Source of the DNA: Desulfobacterales bacterium
Lineage (GTDB): Bacteria > Desulfobacterota > Desulfobulbia > Desulfobulbales > BM004
DNA length: 6,920 nt
Reading direction: 5' to 3'
Assembly: GCA_012974315.1 (NCBI GenBank)
Contig: JAAXQI010000236.1
Location: forward strand, 1-6,920
Every line of letters begins with the position of its first letter. Position 1 is the first letter of the stretch. Of this stretch, positions 1 to 6,704 are shown in pieces. The notes under the pieces were generated by a model that worked only from the letters and a program-made list of their open reading frames with translations, did not search any database and had not been told where the DNA came from. The translations under genes and the position numbers were made by a program.

Positions 1-789
1 ACCCAGAGCCAGACAGAACTTCCTGCTGACCTTAGCAGCATAATGGAGGAGTTTAAAAAGGGTTCCGAGGCAATCAACGCAGAACTGGTTGCCCTTAAAG
101 AGGATCGCCATGCCCTTGATTCTCTGAAGAAAAGCCTCGGGGAAGTTATTTCCTCGGCCAAAGAAGCGGGGCCGGCAATGACTCCGCAGATCCAGGCAGA
201 AAGTGGGAACCTGGCAAAAACCCTTGACGAATTCCGCCAGGGAACTGAAACCATGGGTGCCGAACTGGCTAGCCTTAAAGAGGAAGTTGGCTCCATTCAG
301 CAGATTCGTGAAGAGATTAAAGGAGAGCTTAAGGAGCTGTTTAAATCTTATTTTGATGATCTTGATGCAAAACTCTCTCAAGCAACCCCTGCGGCGATAT
401 CTGCTGACCCGAAGCCTGAAGCTGCTACTGCTGGAGTAAAAAAGAAGCCACTGCCAGCAGCAATTATTAAAGAGAAACCTGATGACCTGCCGGAAGACAC
501 CAGGCTTCCCGATTTTGCAGAGCAAGATGAAACGTTTGATGATGATCTGGAATTCTTAACCGAAGATGACCTGCTTGATGTTGACAAGCTCAGGGGCATC
601 TTCCAGTCCGCCCTGGATGGTTCCACCAGCGACACCCCTAACAGCCGTGAAGATGATGATGGCCTCAGTGCTGATCTGCTATTTCTTGAGGATGACATTA
701 TGGAAGATGAGCATGAACCGAAAGTAACATTTTCTTTGGATGAGGAAAATGTTGACAAAAAATCAAATAAACCCGGAAAAACCAGATAA
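1..789 (+). CDS. coiled-coil, acidic-tailed protein (5'-truncated by window; possible DivIVA-type protein)
   Basis: The reading frame is open from base 1, so this is the 3' part of a longer gene. An ATG at 43 is a poor start: no ribosome binding site precedes it, and the homology between two internal repeats begins before it. About 262 residues are visible. Counting from the Met at 43, residues 1-110 are charged, heptad-like and probably coiled coil. The block around EEFKKGSEAINAELVALKE recurs 60 residues later as DEFRQGTETMGAELASLKE. Residues 115-145 are an Ala/Pro/Lys-rich linker. Residues 145-240 are strongly acidic (runs such as FDDDLEFLTEDDLLD), and the last residues are basic. No signal peptide, membrane segment or enzyme motif is visible. 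A DUF167 gene follows 27 bases later. In many bacteria DUF167 genes sit next to yggT and divIVA-type genes, so a DivIVA-like scaffold is possible, but the diagnostic N-terminal domain would lie outside the window. Function is unassigned. Confidence 0.75.
   Translation, partial: TQSQTELPADLSSIMEEFKKGSEAINAELVALKEDRHALDSLKKSLGEVISSAKEAGPAMTPQIQAESGNLAKTLDEFRQGTETMGAELASLKEEVGSIQQIREEIKGELKELFKSYFDDLDAKLSQATPAAISADPKPEAATAGVKKKPLPAAIIKEKPDDLPEDTRLPDFAEQDETFDDDLEFLTEDDLLDVDKLRGIFQSALDGSTSDTPNSREDDDGLSADLLFLEDDIMEDEHEPKVTFSLDEENVDKKSNKPGKTR
25..288 (+). repeat. two diverged copies of a 60-residue (180 bp) coiled-coil repeat
   Basis: Two homologous blocks, about 25-108 and 205-288, lie in the same frame with a period of 180 bases. 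The shared pattern is L-x(4)-EF-x-x-G-x-E-x(3)-AEL-x-x-LKE. The best DNA match is the stretch coding for AEL-x-x-LKE (about 78-105 against 258-285). The first copy starts before the ATG at 43, which argues that this ATG is internal. More copies may lie upstream of the window. Confidence 0.6.
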
Positions 790-816
790 CAACCAGCCCC
801 CTTTCCTGGTTATACT

Positions 817-1122
817 ATGGACTGTATAACAGACCTGAAAAACAACAGCCTTGCTTTCAATGTCTATGTGCAACCCCGTGCCTCAATGAACAGGGTTGCT
901 GGAATGCACGGCAACGCCATCAAGATCTGTATAACTGCACCACCTGTAGAAAACAAGGCCAATGGAGCTGTTATTCATTTTTTTGCTGACCTTTTTGGTG
1001 TTCCGAAATCTACCGTTTCAATAAAAAGCGGTAGACAAGGGCGTAACAAAAAAGTTTTAATACAGAATCTTGCCCTGGAAGAGGCGGAAGAAATTCTTTC
1101 CAGGGCATTACCCAAAACATGA
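817..1122 (+). CDS. DUF167 / YggU-family small protein
   Basis: A 101-residue protein, the usual length for the DUF167 (UPF0235, YggU) family of small alpha/beta proteins with no firmly known biochemical role. Family signatures are visible in order: VQPRAS near residue 20, the diagnostic APPVENKAN near residues 41-49, then SIKSGRQGRNKKV near residues 68-80, and a helical C-terminus. The start is the first ATG after the upstream stop (27-base gap). No good Shine-Dalgarno sequence is seen; a weak hairpin (AACCAG at 791-796 with CTGGTT at 806-811) sits just before the ATG and could influence initiation. The stop overlaps an ATG at 1119 (ATGA), so the gene is tightly packed with the MORN gene behind it. 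Family membership is secure; function is unknown. Confidence 0.93.
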   Translation: MDCITDLKNNSLAFNVYVQPRASMNRVAGMHGNAIKICITAPPVENKANGAVIHFFADLFGVPKSTVSIKSGRQGRNKKVLIQNLALEEAEEILSRALPKT

Positions 1123-1133
1123 CAAGGTGTACC

Positions 1134-1952
1134 ATGAAGAAAACATTCCAATTCCTCACAATTCTGCTGCTGATCTTCCCGGCTATTACCTATGGTGAGT
1201 GCCTGGAAGGCGACTGTGCTAATGGCTTCGGCGTCTATATCTTCCCGGAAGGGGGTCAATATGCCGGAGAGTTTACAGGTGGAGAATTTGCGGGTCAAGG
1301 CAAACATGTTTATGCTGACGGCAACCGCTATGAGGGGACGTTTGAAAACAGTACTCCCCATGGCGAAGGAACATTAACCTATGCTGATGGCTCCATATAC
1401 AGCGGACAATTTGACCAGGGTGTAATAAGCGGCAAGGGGTCTATAGTCTTTCAGAATAACAGCAAGTATGAGGGTGAATTTGTTGACGGAGTATTTCATG
1501 GCAAGGGCACCTATACCTATAGCGACAAAAGCCAATACAACGGGGAATTTAAAAAGGGTCTGCCCGACGGCCAGGGAACATTATATTCCGATGGCCAGGT
1601 GTACAAAGGAGAGTTTAAAGAGGGAGAACATTATGGCAAGGGAACCATTACCTATTTTGACAAGTCTCAAGAGATAGGGGAATGGAAAAACGGAGAGTTC
1701 GTTGTTTCGCAAAAGATAAAAGCACCCGGGAAAACAAAAACTGCGAAAGAGGAGGGGGTGCCTTTTGGTGGTGAAGACTTTACCCCTCAGGATTTCTGGA
1801 AACCTGAGCAGGAACAGGAAAACCTCTTTGCACCAGAAAACTTCTCAGCAGAAAAAGAGTATAAACCTGAGGATTTCTGGAACCCTGCGCAGGAACAGGA
1901 AAACCTTTTTGTGCCAGAAAACGTCTCAGCAGAACAGAAAGGTGGGAATTAA
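1134..1952 (+). CDS. exported MORN-repeat protein with duplicated acidic/aromatic C-terminus
   Basis: A 272-residue protein if started at the ATG at 1134, which has AAGGTG (1124-1129) at suitable spacing and directly gives a signal peptide. An upstream ATG at 1119, overlapping the previous stop, would add five residues (MTRCT) and has no obvious ribosome binding site. Residues 1-21 form a typical signal sequence (KK, then a hydrophobic core ending in PAITYG), so the product is probably periplasmic or outer-surface. Two cysteines (23 and 28) follow in the context ECLEGDCANGFG. No lipobox is present. Residues 30-189 hold seven MORN repeats of 23 residues (pattern GxGxxxYxDGxxYxGEFxxGxx); the sixth is one residue short. 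Residues 190-215 are a Lys-rich linker. Residues 218-271 are two copies of a 27-residue unit. MORN proteins are generally binding or scaffold proteins; the partner is unknown. Confidence 0.9.
   Translation: MKKTFQFLTILLLIFPAITYGECLEGDCANGFGVYIFPEGGQYAGEFTGGEFAGQGKHVYADGNRYEGTFENSTPHGEGTLTYADGSIYSGQFDQGVISGKGSIVFQNNSKYEGEFVDGVFHGKGTYTYSDKSQYNGEFKKGLPDGQGTLYSDGQVYKGEFKEGEHYGKGTITYFDKSQEIGEWKNGEFVVSQKIKAPGKTKTAKEEGVPFGGEDFTPQDFWKPEQEQENLFAPENFSAEKEYKPEDFWNPAQEQENLFVPENVSAEQKGGN
1785..1946 (+). repeat. 81-bp tandem duplication inside the MORN gene
   Basis: Two adjacent in-frame 81-bp units, 1785-1865 and 1866-1946, encode P-[QE]-DFW-[KN]-P-x-QEQENLF-x-PEN-x-SAE. DNA identity is high (for example GATTTCTGGA at 1791 and again at 1872), so the duplication is fairly recent or is being homogenised. 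The two units differ mainly at their 3' ends and at a few substitutions. Confidence 0.9.
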
Positions 1953-2025
1953 TTTCTCCATGACAACTTGAACGAAGAGAAGATCCGGGCAATACATTAA
2001 TTTATTTGTCGAAAACCCCCTCCAG

Positions 2026-3234
2026 TCATACAAGCTGAACCATGGCCCTGTTCGCCAGGAGCAGCCCTTTCTTGGTAAGCCGCAGCCTGTTGTCCTTTTC
2101 TTCCAGAAGCTTCTGCTTGAGCAACGATTCAAGCGTTTCCCCATAATACTTTTGCGGCGTCACTCCATACTGTTTCTCAAGCAGGGAGATTGAAACACCT
2201 TTAGTCATTCGCAACCCCATGATTACCGATTCCCGGAATCGTGCATATAACGGTAAAAATTCCGCCTCCTTAAAGGGTTTCTGCTGCATTTTGATCATAT
2301 TTATAAAACGTTGCGGATCTTCTTCACTTTGGATTCTTACCCCTGAAAAACAGGAAACTGCGCCGCTGCCCAATCCGATATAGCTGCCATTTTCCCAATA
2401 ATTAATATTATGTCTGCACTGGAATCCTTTCAGGGCATAATTTGATATTTCATACTGTGCGTAACCTCTTGCAGAAAGAATTTCCTGGGCAAGCTCAAAC
2501 ATTGACAGGGTCGCATCCTCATCCGGAAGGTTCAGCCTCCCCTGGCGAACCTGATCAGCAAAAGGTGTGGACTCTTCTATAGTCAACTCATAGACTGAGA
2601 GATGTTCGGGGGCTAATTCAACAGCCATCTCCAAAGATTTTTTCCAGCTTTCCAGGTCCTGACCAGGCAGGCCAAACATCAAGTCAAAACTTATATTTGT
2701 GAATCCAGCACCCCTTGCATATTTTACCGCCTGTATACCATCCTGGGCTGAGTGTTTTCTGCCAATGCCTTTCAGCATGGCATCTGAAAATGACTGAACT
2801 CCTATGCTGAGCCGGTTGATTCCTGCCTCAATGGACTTTTCCAGCATGGTCTTATTGACTGTGTTGGGATTAGCCTCCATTGTAATTTCAGGCGCCCTAG
2901 GGGATCCAGCTGTAAAATCAAACCCATCAAGACATGCTGTAACAAAGTCAGCCATGGCGGACATATCAACAGTTGGGGGAGTTCCGCCCCCTATATAGAG
3001 CGAATGGAATTTCCTGGCCCTGGACCAGGGATGCTTGGACATATCTCTTGCCTGTTGCCTGAGGGCCCGCATATACCGGTTTTTTATATTGGCATTCACG
3101 TCCTGATAGGACACAAATGAACAGTACGGACACTTGGTCTGGCAGAAGGGGATATGAACGTAAATTCCAGCAGCCCCTTCGAATGATTCAGGGCTCAATT
3201 GCTGCTGTTTCGTGTTGGGCCTGGAAAAGACCAT
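2026..3234 (-). CDS. hemW: HemW-like radical SAM protein (heme chaperone, HemN-related)
   Basis: 402 residues from the ATG at 3234. HemW is a radical SAM relative of coproporphyrinogen dehydrogenase HemN. It binds an iron-sulfur cluster and heme and acts as a cytoplasmic heme-trafficking protein; such genes are often mislabelled hemN. Visible motifs: YVHIPFCQTKCPYCSF, giving the CxxxCxxC cluster ligands at residues 31, 35 and 38; GGGTPP at 82-87; EANP near 120; NRLSIGVQSF near 140-149; DLMFGLPGQ near 184-192; and HNINYW at 275-280, the HNxxYW signature of HemW. The C-terminal HemN-type domain is present. Usual family length is about 380-400 residues. The ATG lies one base after the radC stop (TAGGATG), suggesting translational coupling. 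A TTG at 3270 would add 12 residues inside radC and is less likely. One oddity: the usual GAHS-type motif reads GAVS here. This is the last gene of the leftward operon. Confidence 0.92.
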   Translation of the reverse strand: MVFSRPNTKQQQLSPESFEGAAGIYVHIPFCQTKCPYCSFVSYQDVNANIKNRYMRALRQQARDMSKHPWSRARKFHSLYIGGGTPPTVDMSAMADFVTACLDGFDFTAGSPRAPEITMEANPNTVNKTMLEKSIEAGINRLSIGVQSFSDAMLKGIGRKHSAQDGIQAVKYARGAGFTNISFDLMFGLPGQDLESWKKSLEMAVELAPEHLSVYELTIEESTPFADQVRQGRLNLPDEDATLSMFELAQEILSARGYAQYEISNYALKGFQCRHNINYWENGSYIGLGSGAVSCFSGVRIQSEEDPQRFINMIKMQQKPFKEAEFLPLYARFRESVIMGLRMTKGVSISLLEKQYGVTPQKYYGETLESLLKQKLLEEKDNRLRLTKKGLLLANRAMVQLV

Positions 3235-3235
3235 C

Positions 3236-3967
3236 CTACTGGTCCAATATTCGACTGCACTCTTCGCCAATGGTAGCCATTATGCCATGGTCGGCAAAGC
3301 TAAACGTCTTTTCAGAGTTGCCTATGATCAGGTGGTCCAGCAGCCTGATATTCATGAACGAGCATGCCAGGTAGAGCGTCCGGGTAAGTTGATGGTCCTG
3401 TATGGATGGCTCAAGGTTTCCAGAAGGATGGTTATGGGCAACGACCATTGCGGAGGCATTGAGCTCAAGGGCAAGTTTCACCAGTTCACGGGGATAGATG
3501 GCGTTTGAAGCAACTGTACCGCGGGCTACAACCTGGGTATCAACTATGGCGTGGGATGAATCAAGAAAAATTGCCGTCATGACCTCATGCTGCAAATCCC
3601 GCATGGAGTGGATCAGGTATTCAGCAACCTGCCGGGAGGAGTGCAGGTACTGCTTTTCCTGCAGCCGATGTTTTAAATATCGCCTTGCTACTCCATGCAG
3701 AAAATGAATGGCAAAGCTGTTGCTCGGTCCCACCCCTTTCACTTTCTGAATTTCAGAGGCAGGAGCCTCAAGCACGTTAGGCAGCGAGCCAAACTGCTTT
3801 AGAAGACCCTTTGCCTGTTCCTTACAATCTTTGCGGGGCGTACCGAGAATAAGCAGAAGTTCAAGTACCTCTGCGTCAGTGAAAGCCTCAATGGAGCGCT
3901 GTTGGAATTTATCCTTTAAGCGCTGCCTGTGCCCGACACCTTTTTCCTGCCAGTCCTCTTTCTTCAC
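3236..3967 (-). CDS. radC: RadC family protein (UPF0758, JAMM/MPN+ domain)
   Basis: 243 residues from a GTG at 3967, chosen because AAGGA (3973-3977) precedes it by five bases. An in-frame GTG at 3991 overlaps the gatB stop (GTGA), but its AAGGAG-like sequence abuts the start codon. The extra eight residues are not conserved family sequence. From the 3967 start: the family opening HRQRLKDKF near residue 13; a helix-hairpin-helix-like stretch VKGVGPSN at about 76-83; then the JAMM metalloprotease-like domain with Glu128, HNHPSG at 178-183 and Asp191, the full set of predicted metal-binding residues. LLDHLIIG and SFADHG close the domain. RadC was once linked to DNA repair, but its real role is unsettled and a hydrolase activity has not been firmly shown. 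It is packed between gatB and hemW with overlapping or touching ends, so it is cotranscribed. Confidence 0.92.
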   Translation of the reverse strand: MKKEDWQEKGVGHRQRLKDKFQQRSIEAFTDAEVLELLLILGTPRKDCKEQAKGLLKQFGSLPNVLEAPASEIQKVKGVGPSNSFAIHFLHGVARRYLKHRLQEKQYLHSSRQVAEYLIHSMRDLQHEVMTAIFLDSSHAIVDTQVVARGTVASNAIYPRELVKLALELNASAMVVAHNHPSGNLEPSIQDHQLTRTLYLACSFMNIRLLDHLIIGNSEKTFSFADHGIMATIGEECSRILDQ

Positions 3968-3987
3968 CTGTATCCTTAGGGCTTTTT

Positions 3988-5310
3988 TCACTCCTTAGTC
4001 AGTTCCCGGGAAAATAACTGATTAGCCAGCGTAGGATTGGCCCTTCCTTTAGTCCTCTGCATGAGCTGCCCGACAAAGTACCCCATGAGCTTTGTCTTGC
4101 CAGCCCTGAAGTCTGCTGCCTGCTCCGGATTTGCCGCGACAATTTCCCTGACTATGGAAAGCAGTTCTCCTTCGTCGCTCACCTGCACAAGGTTTTTTTC
4201 TTTTACCAGGGTTTCCGCATCCTTCCCGGATGCCATCATATCCATGAAAACCGACTTGGCGATTTTGCCGCTTATTGTCCCCTTATCAATCATATTGAGC
4301 AGGCCGCCCAGGTTTTCCGGGGAGATAGGACAGCCGCTAATATCAATACCTTCCTCTCCTTTAAGTTCACGCATGAGTTCAGTCATCATCCAGTTACTGA
4401 GCTTCTTCGCCTGGGGATATATCTTAAGAGCGCCCTCAAAATAATCAGCAAGCTCCTTGGAAGATGTCAAGACCTCCGCATCATATTCTGGCATCCCGAG
4501 AGCAGAAATGAACCGCTCTTTGCGCTCAACCGGCAGCTCCGGAAGTGTTTTCCTTATATCCTCAATCCAGGCCTCATCAATCACCACAGGGATCAGGTCC
4601 GGGTCTGGAAAATAGCGGTAATCATGAGCCTCCTCCTTACCCCGCATGGAGTTTGTAACATTTCTGTCTGCGTCCCACAGAAGGGTTTGCTGAACAATCT
4701 CTCCGCCGTCCAGCAGGATATCACGCTGCCGTCTTATTTCATACTCCAGAGCCCGTTGAACATTACGGAAAGAATTCATATTTTTCAATTCAGTGCGGGT
4801 CCCGAGTTCCTCTTGACCAACAGGACGCAGCGAGATGTTGGCATCACAACGGAAACTCCCTTCCTGCATATTGCCGTCACAAATATCAAGGTAACGGACA
4901 ATGGCATGCAGCTTTTTAAGATAGGCTGTTGCCTCTTCGGGGGAGCGGATATCCGGCTCACTGACAATCTCCATCAACGGCACACCTGTTCTGTTCAGAT
5001 CAACGTAGCTCTTTGGTTCACGCCCATCATGGACAAGCTTACCGGCATCCTCTTCCACCGGATAAAAATAATTCTTGCGTGCAAAACGGTTTGGCGAGGT
5101 AATGGTGCAATGTGTTGCCAGTGCCATCTTCAGCGTATACTCGACTACTTTTTTATTCAGAACAGGCAAGACACCGGGCATGCCAAGGCAGACCTGGCAG
5201 GTGTTGGTATTGGGAGGAGCACCAAACGATGTGGAGCAACCGCAGAATATCTTGCTCTTGGTTTTTAACTGGGCATGAACTTCCAGCCCCATTACTGGTT
5301 CAAAATCCAT
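3988..5310 (-). CDS. gatB: Asp-tRNA(Asn)/Glu-tRNA(Gln) amidotransferase subunit B with an in-frame internal deletion
   Basis: 440 residues. GatB is the kinase/transamidase subunit of GatCAB, which converts Glu-tRNA(Gln) to Gln-tRNA(Gln) and Asp-tRNA(Asn) to Asn-tRNA(Asn) using ammonia supplied by GatA. Visible: GLEVHAQL at 8-15; a four-cysteine, probably zinc-binding, set (23, 25, 38, 41); YFYP at 81-84; EEDAGK at 86-91; the GatB signature around SYVDLNRTGVPLMEIVSEPD at 101-120; RCDANISLRP; TELKNMNSF; and a full C-terminal YqeY-like tail. The ATG at 5310 is preceded by GGAG (5317-5320). GatB is normally about 475-480 residues. Here a block of about 39 residues with the YQISQ and GITRxHxEED strands is replaced by a single Val (85, codon 5056-5058). 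The frame is kept. Whether the protein works is doubtful without the block; a real deletion, a second gatB elsewhere, or an assembly error are all possible. gatA and gatC are not in the window. Confidence 0.93.
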   Translation of the reverse strand: MDFEPVMGLEVHAQLKTKSKIFCGCSTSFGAPPNTNTCQVCLGMPGVLPVLNKKVVEYTLKMALATHCTITSPNRFARKNYFYPVEEDAGKLVHDGREPKSYVDLNRTGVPLMEIVSEPDIRSPEEATAYLKKLHAIVRYLDICDGNMQEGSFRCDANISLRPVGQEELGTRTELKNMNSFRNVQRALEYEIRRQRDILLDGGEIVQQTLLWDADRNVTNSMRGKEEAHDYRYFPDPDLIPVVIDEAWIEDIRKTLPELPVERKERFISALGMPEYDAEVLTSSKELADYFEGALKIYPQAKKLSNWMMTELMRELKGEEGIDISGCPISPENLGGLLNMIDKGTISGKIAKSVFMDMMASGKDAETLVKEKNLVQVSDEGELLSIVREIVAANPEQAADFRAGKTKLMGYFVGQLMQRTKGRANPTLANQLFSRELTKE

Positions 5311-5321
5311 CTTTTACTCCA

Positions 5322-5864
5322 TCAATTCTCTGCGCCTTTCGCAATCCAGGCTTTCAGTCCGGCCTTTTCCTGCGACCAGCCTGAGCTTATTCTAATTTTC
5401 AAAAACATGCGAAATAACTCATCAATAGTCTGCATGACTTCCTCAGACATCCCGATCCTCTCAAGAATTTTTGCTTCCCAGGCAAGAGGATCGGAAGAAT
5501 CATCACTGGACGATACTGTCTTTGGCCAGCTGACATTCCGGAACTCAAACAGGGTTGCCGACAGAGAGAATCGCCACTCATAATCACCTTTGGCCAGGTA
5601 AACACGGGCCTGTTCAAGCTTTTTTCCCATGAGCAGGCCTGTTCGTGCCTCCTGGAGTTCCGTCTGCAAGCCGTTGCAGATAAGTCTTTCCAGCGATTCT
5701 CCTTCTCCGGACTCAAGGCGCATATGCTTTTCAAAGACGACCTGGATATCGCCTGCTCCCGGCAGGAGTATTGCCCCCCCCCTCTCTTCGCTTTTAAACC
5801 ACAACCACGTAAGAAATTCCTGGCCCAAAAACTTTTTCTCTGAAATTATATCAACTAAATCCAT
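5322..5864 (-). CDS. RdgC companion protein, resembling the C-terminal half of RdgC
   Basis: 180 residues, without a known catalytic motif, signal peptide or membrane segment. The ATG at 5864 has AAGGAA (5874-5879) nine bases upstream. By eye it follows the order of the C-terminal half of enterobacterial RdgC: an EFLTWLWFKSE block at 16-26; a strand/loop region GGAILLPGAGDI; GKKLEQARVYLAKGDYEWRF at about 80-99, where RdgC has its AGK-V-KLAL-W--RI-F segment; a strand-rich LFEFRNVSWPK; then a helix EEVMQTIDELFRMFLKIR near 141-158, matching the final RdgC helix. It lies 68 bases downstream of the RdgC-like gene, in a different frame, and 11 bases before gatB. I infer that it works with the upstream protein as a two-part RdgC. 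The alignment is my own reading and needs a profile search; otherwise it is a hypothetical protein. Confidence 0.85.
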   Translation of the reverse strand: MDLVDIISEKKFLGQEFLTWLWFKSEERGGAILLPGAGDIQVVFEKHMRLESGEGESLERLICNGLQTELQEARTGLLMGKKLEQARVYLAKGDYEWRFSLSATLFEFRNVSWPKTVSSSDDSSDPLAWEAKILERIGMSEEVMQTIDELFRMFLKIRISSGWSQEKAGLKAWIAKGAEN

Positions 5865-5932
5865 CTATTATATTTCCTTATAGTCGTCCTGTATCATTGT
5901 TCAATTGCTCCTGTCTCACCCATGCCCTTAAT

Positions 5933-6538
5933 TCAGACAAGTATTTCAGGTTGAATCTCCTTAAGCCTCTCCTGCTGAGAATCGTCAAGAAGATTGGCAG
6001 CGGCAAGATAGGGAACCTGCAGAATGACGGTAAACCCAAAACACTCCTTGAAAAAATCTTCCAGGATGGATTGGGCCTTTGTGCTGATGGAAAAAAACAA
6101 CACCGTATTATTTGCCAGGTTCCAGGACAACTCATAGACAGACGGGACGGGCAAAGCCTTTTTGACCAGCTGCAAGCGAATGTCCTCCTTGATCTGGACG
6201 CGTTGACTTCTGCTCAAACGGGGGATCTGCCTCTCTTTTTTAAGCCGATCCTCCTCCTTTAGAGAAAACTTTTTCAAAAGGGTTGGTGAAACCTTCCTTT
6301 CGTCAATCCTCATTGCAAGGACGATCTGGTCGCCCACCGCATATGAAGCATGCGCAAAAGTACTGTCGAACATATTATCGACTGACACCCAGCCAATCGA
6401 ATACTCGTCAAATGTCTCGTCAATATCCCGAAAGGAAAATTGAGCAATCCGCTCGGCAGCAAAATCCCAGAACTTGTCTGGAAGTTGTCCTTCTACAGAA
6501 TACCGGACAAACGTTGATGTTCTTGATAGCAATCCCAT
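5933..6538 (-). CDS. RdgC-like recombination-associated protein (short, N-terminal type)
   Basis: 201 residues, against about 300 in E. coli RdgC. RdgC is a dimeric ring-shaped DNA-binding protein that encloses duplex DNA and limits RecA action. Visible landmarks in family order: a strand-forming start GLLSRTSTFVRYSVEG; FWDFAAERI; FRDIDETFDEYSIGWVSVD at 36-54, with the GWV also seen in classical RdgC; DQIVLAMRIDERKVSP at 70-85, where classical RdgC has its ...EEKILPSPVIK segment; a Lys/Arg/Glu-rich helical region 88-120; and LPVPSVYELSWNLANNTVLFFS near 129-150. The C-terminal half of classical RdgC is absent here and may be supplied by the next gene. The ATG at 6538 has AGGAG (6547-6551) eight bases upstream. 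It is the first gene of the leftward operon, beside an AT-rich promoter region. The family call is fairly firm, the exact function less so. Confidence 0.85.
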   Translation of the reverse strand: MGLLSRTSTFVRYSVEGQLPDKFWDFAAERIAQFSFRDIDETFDEYSIGWVSVDNMFDSTFAHASYAVGDQIVLAMRIDERKVSPTLLKKFSLKEEDRLKKERQIPRLSRSQRVQIKEDIRLQLVKKALPVPSVYELSWNLANNTVLFFSISTKAQSILEDFFKECFGFTVILQVPYLAAANLLDDSQQERLKEIQPEILV

Positions 6539-6583
6539 ATAAATAACTCCTGTGCATCATGAATTCTTAACACATATAATTTA

Positions 6584-6613
6584 TTTGTATTTAATGACCA
6601 TGGTCTATAGCAA
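6584..6613 (-). promoter_or_regulatory. candidate promoter of the rdgC-like/gatB/radC/hemW operon
   Basis: On the minus strand, TTGCTA (6608-6613, 4 of 6 to the -35 consensus) and TACAAA (6584-6589, 4 of 6 to the -10 consensus) lie 18 bases apart, about 46 bases before the first start codon. The region 6539-6740 is clearly AT-rich and holds no credible gene, so a promoter for the leftward operon must lie here or nearby. This particular pair is only the best match found by eye. Confidence 0.25.
6596..6605. promoter_or_regulatory. 10-bp perfect palindrome in the promoter region (possible operator)
   Basis: GACCATGGTC is a perfect palindrome lying inside the spacer of the candidate leftward promoter. 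A repressor dimer could bind there, but a 10-bp palindrome occurs by chance about once per 1,000 positions, so this is weak evidence. Confidence 0.2.
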
Positions 6614-6704
6614 ACCCTTTGTTACTCCTCAAGCTTTTTACTTTTCAAGCGGTATCAATTTTCTCTATCCTGAAAAAATCTTTCATTTTTACGATCTCAA
6701 AGAC

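Noticed and set aside
378..758. Open frame on the - strand opposite the acidic tail of the first gene
   Set aside because: The Ser-rich translation is what the complement of Asp/Glu-rich codons gives. There is no ribosome binding site or family resemblance.
791..811. Hairpin AACCAG...CTGGTT between the coiled-coil gene and the DUF167 gene as a terminator
   Set aside because: The stem is only 6 bp, the loop is 9 bases, and no T run follows. The next gene starts 6 bases later, so termination here is unlikely.
1953..2025. Possible bidirectional terminator between the convergent MORN gene and hemW
   Set aside because: I looked for an inverted repeat followed by a T tract on both strands and found none convincing.
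4624..5268. Long open frame of 214 codons on the + strand opposite gatB
   Set aside because: It lies wholly antisense to a clearly conserved gatB frame, and its translation resembles no family I know. It is a shadow of gatB codon use.
5865..5932. Frameshift that would join the two RdgC-like genes into one
   Set aside because: The upstream frame meets two stops in this gap, the downstream gene has its own ATG with AAGGAA at nine bases, and no slippery run is seen at the join.
6575..6580. Perfect TATAAT on the + strand
   Set aside because: No -35-like sequence lies 16-18 bases upstream, and there is no gene it would serve; it is expected by chance in such AT-rich DNA.
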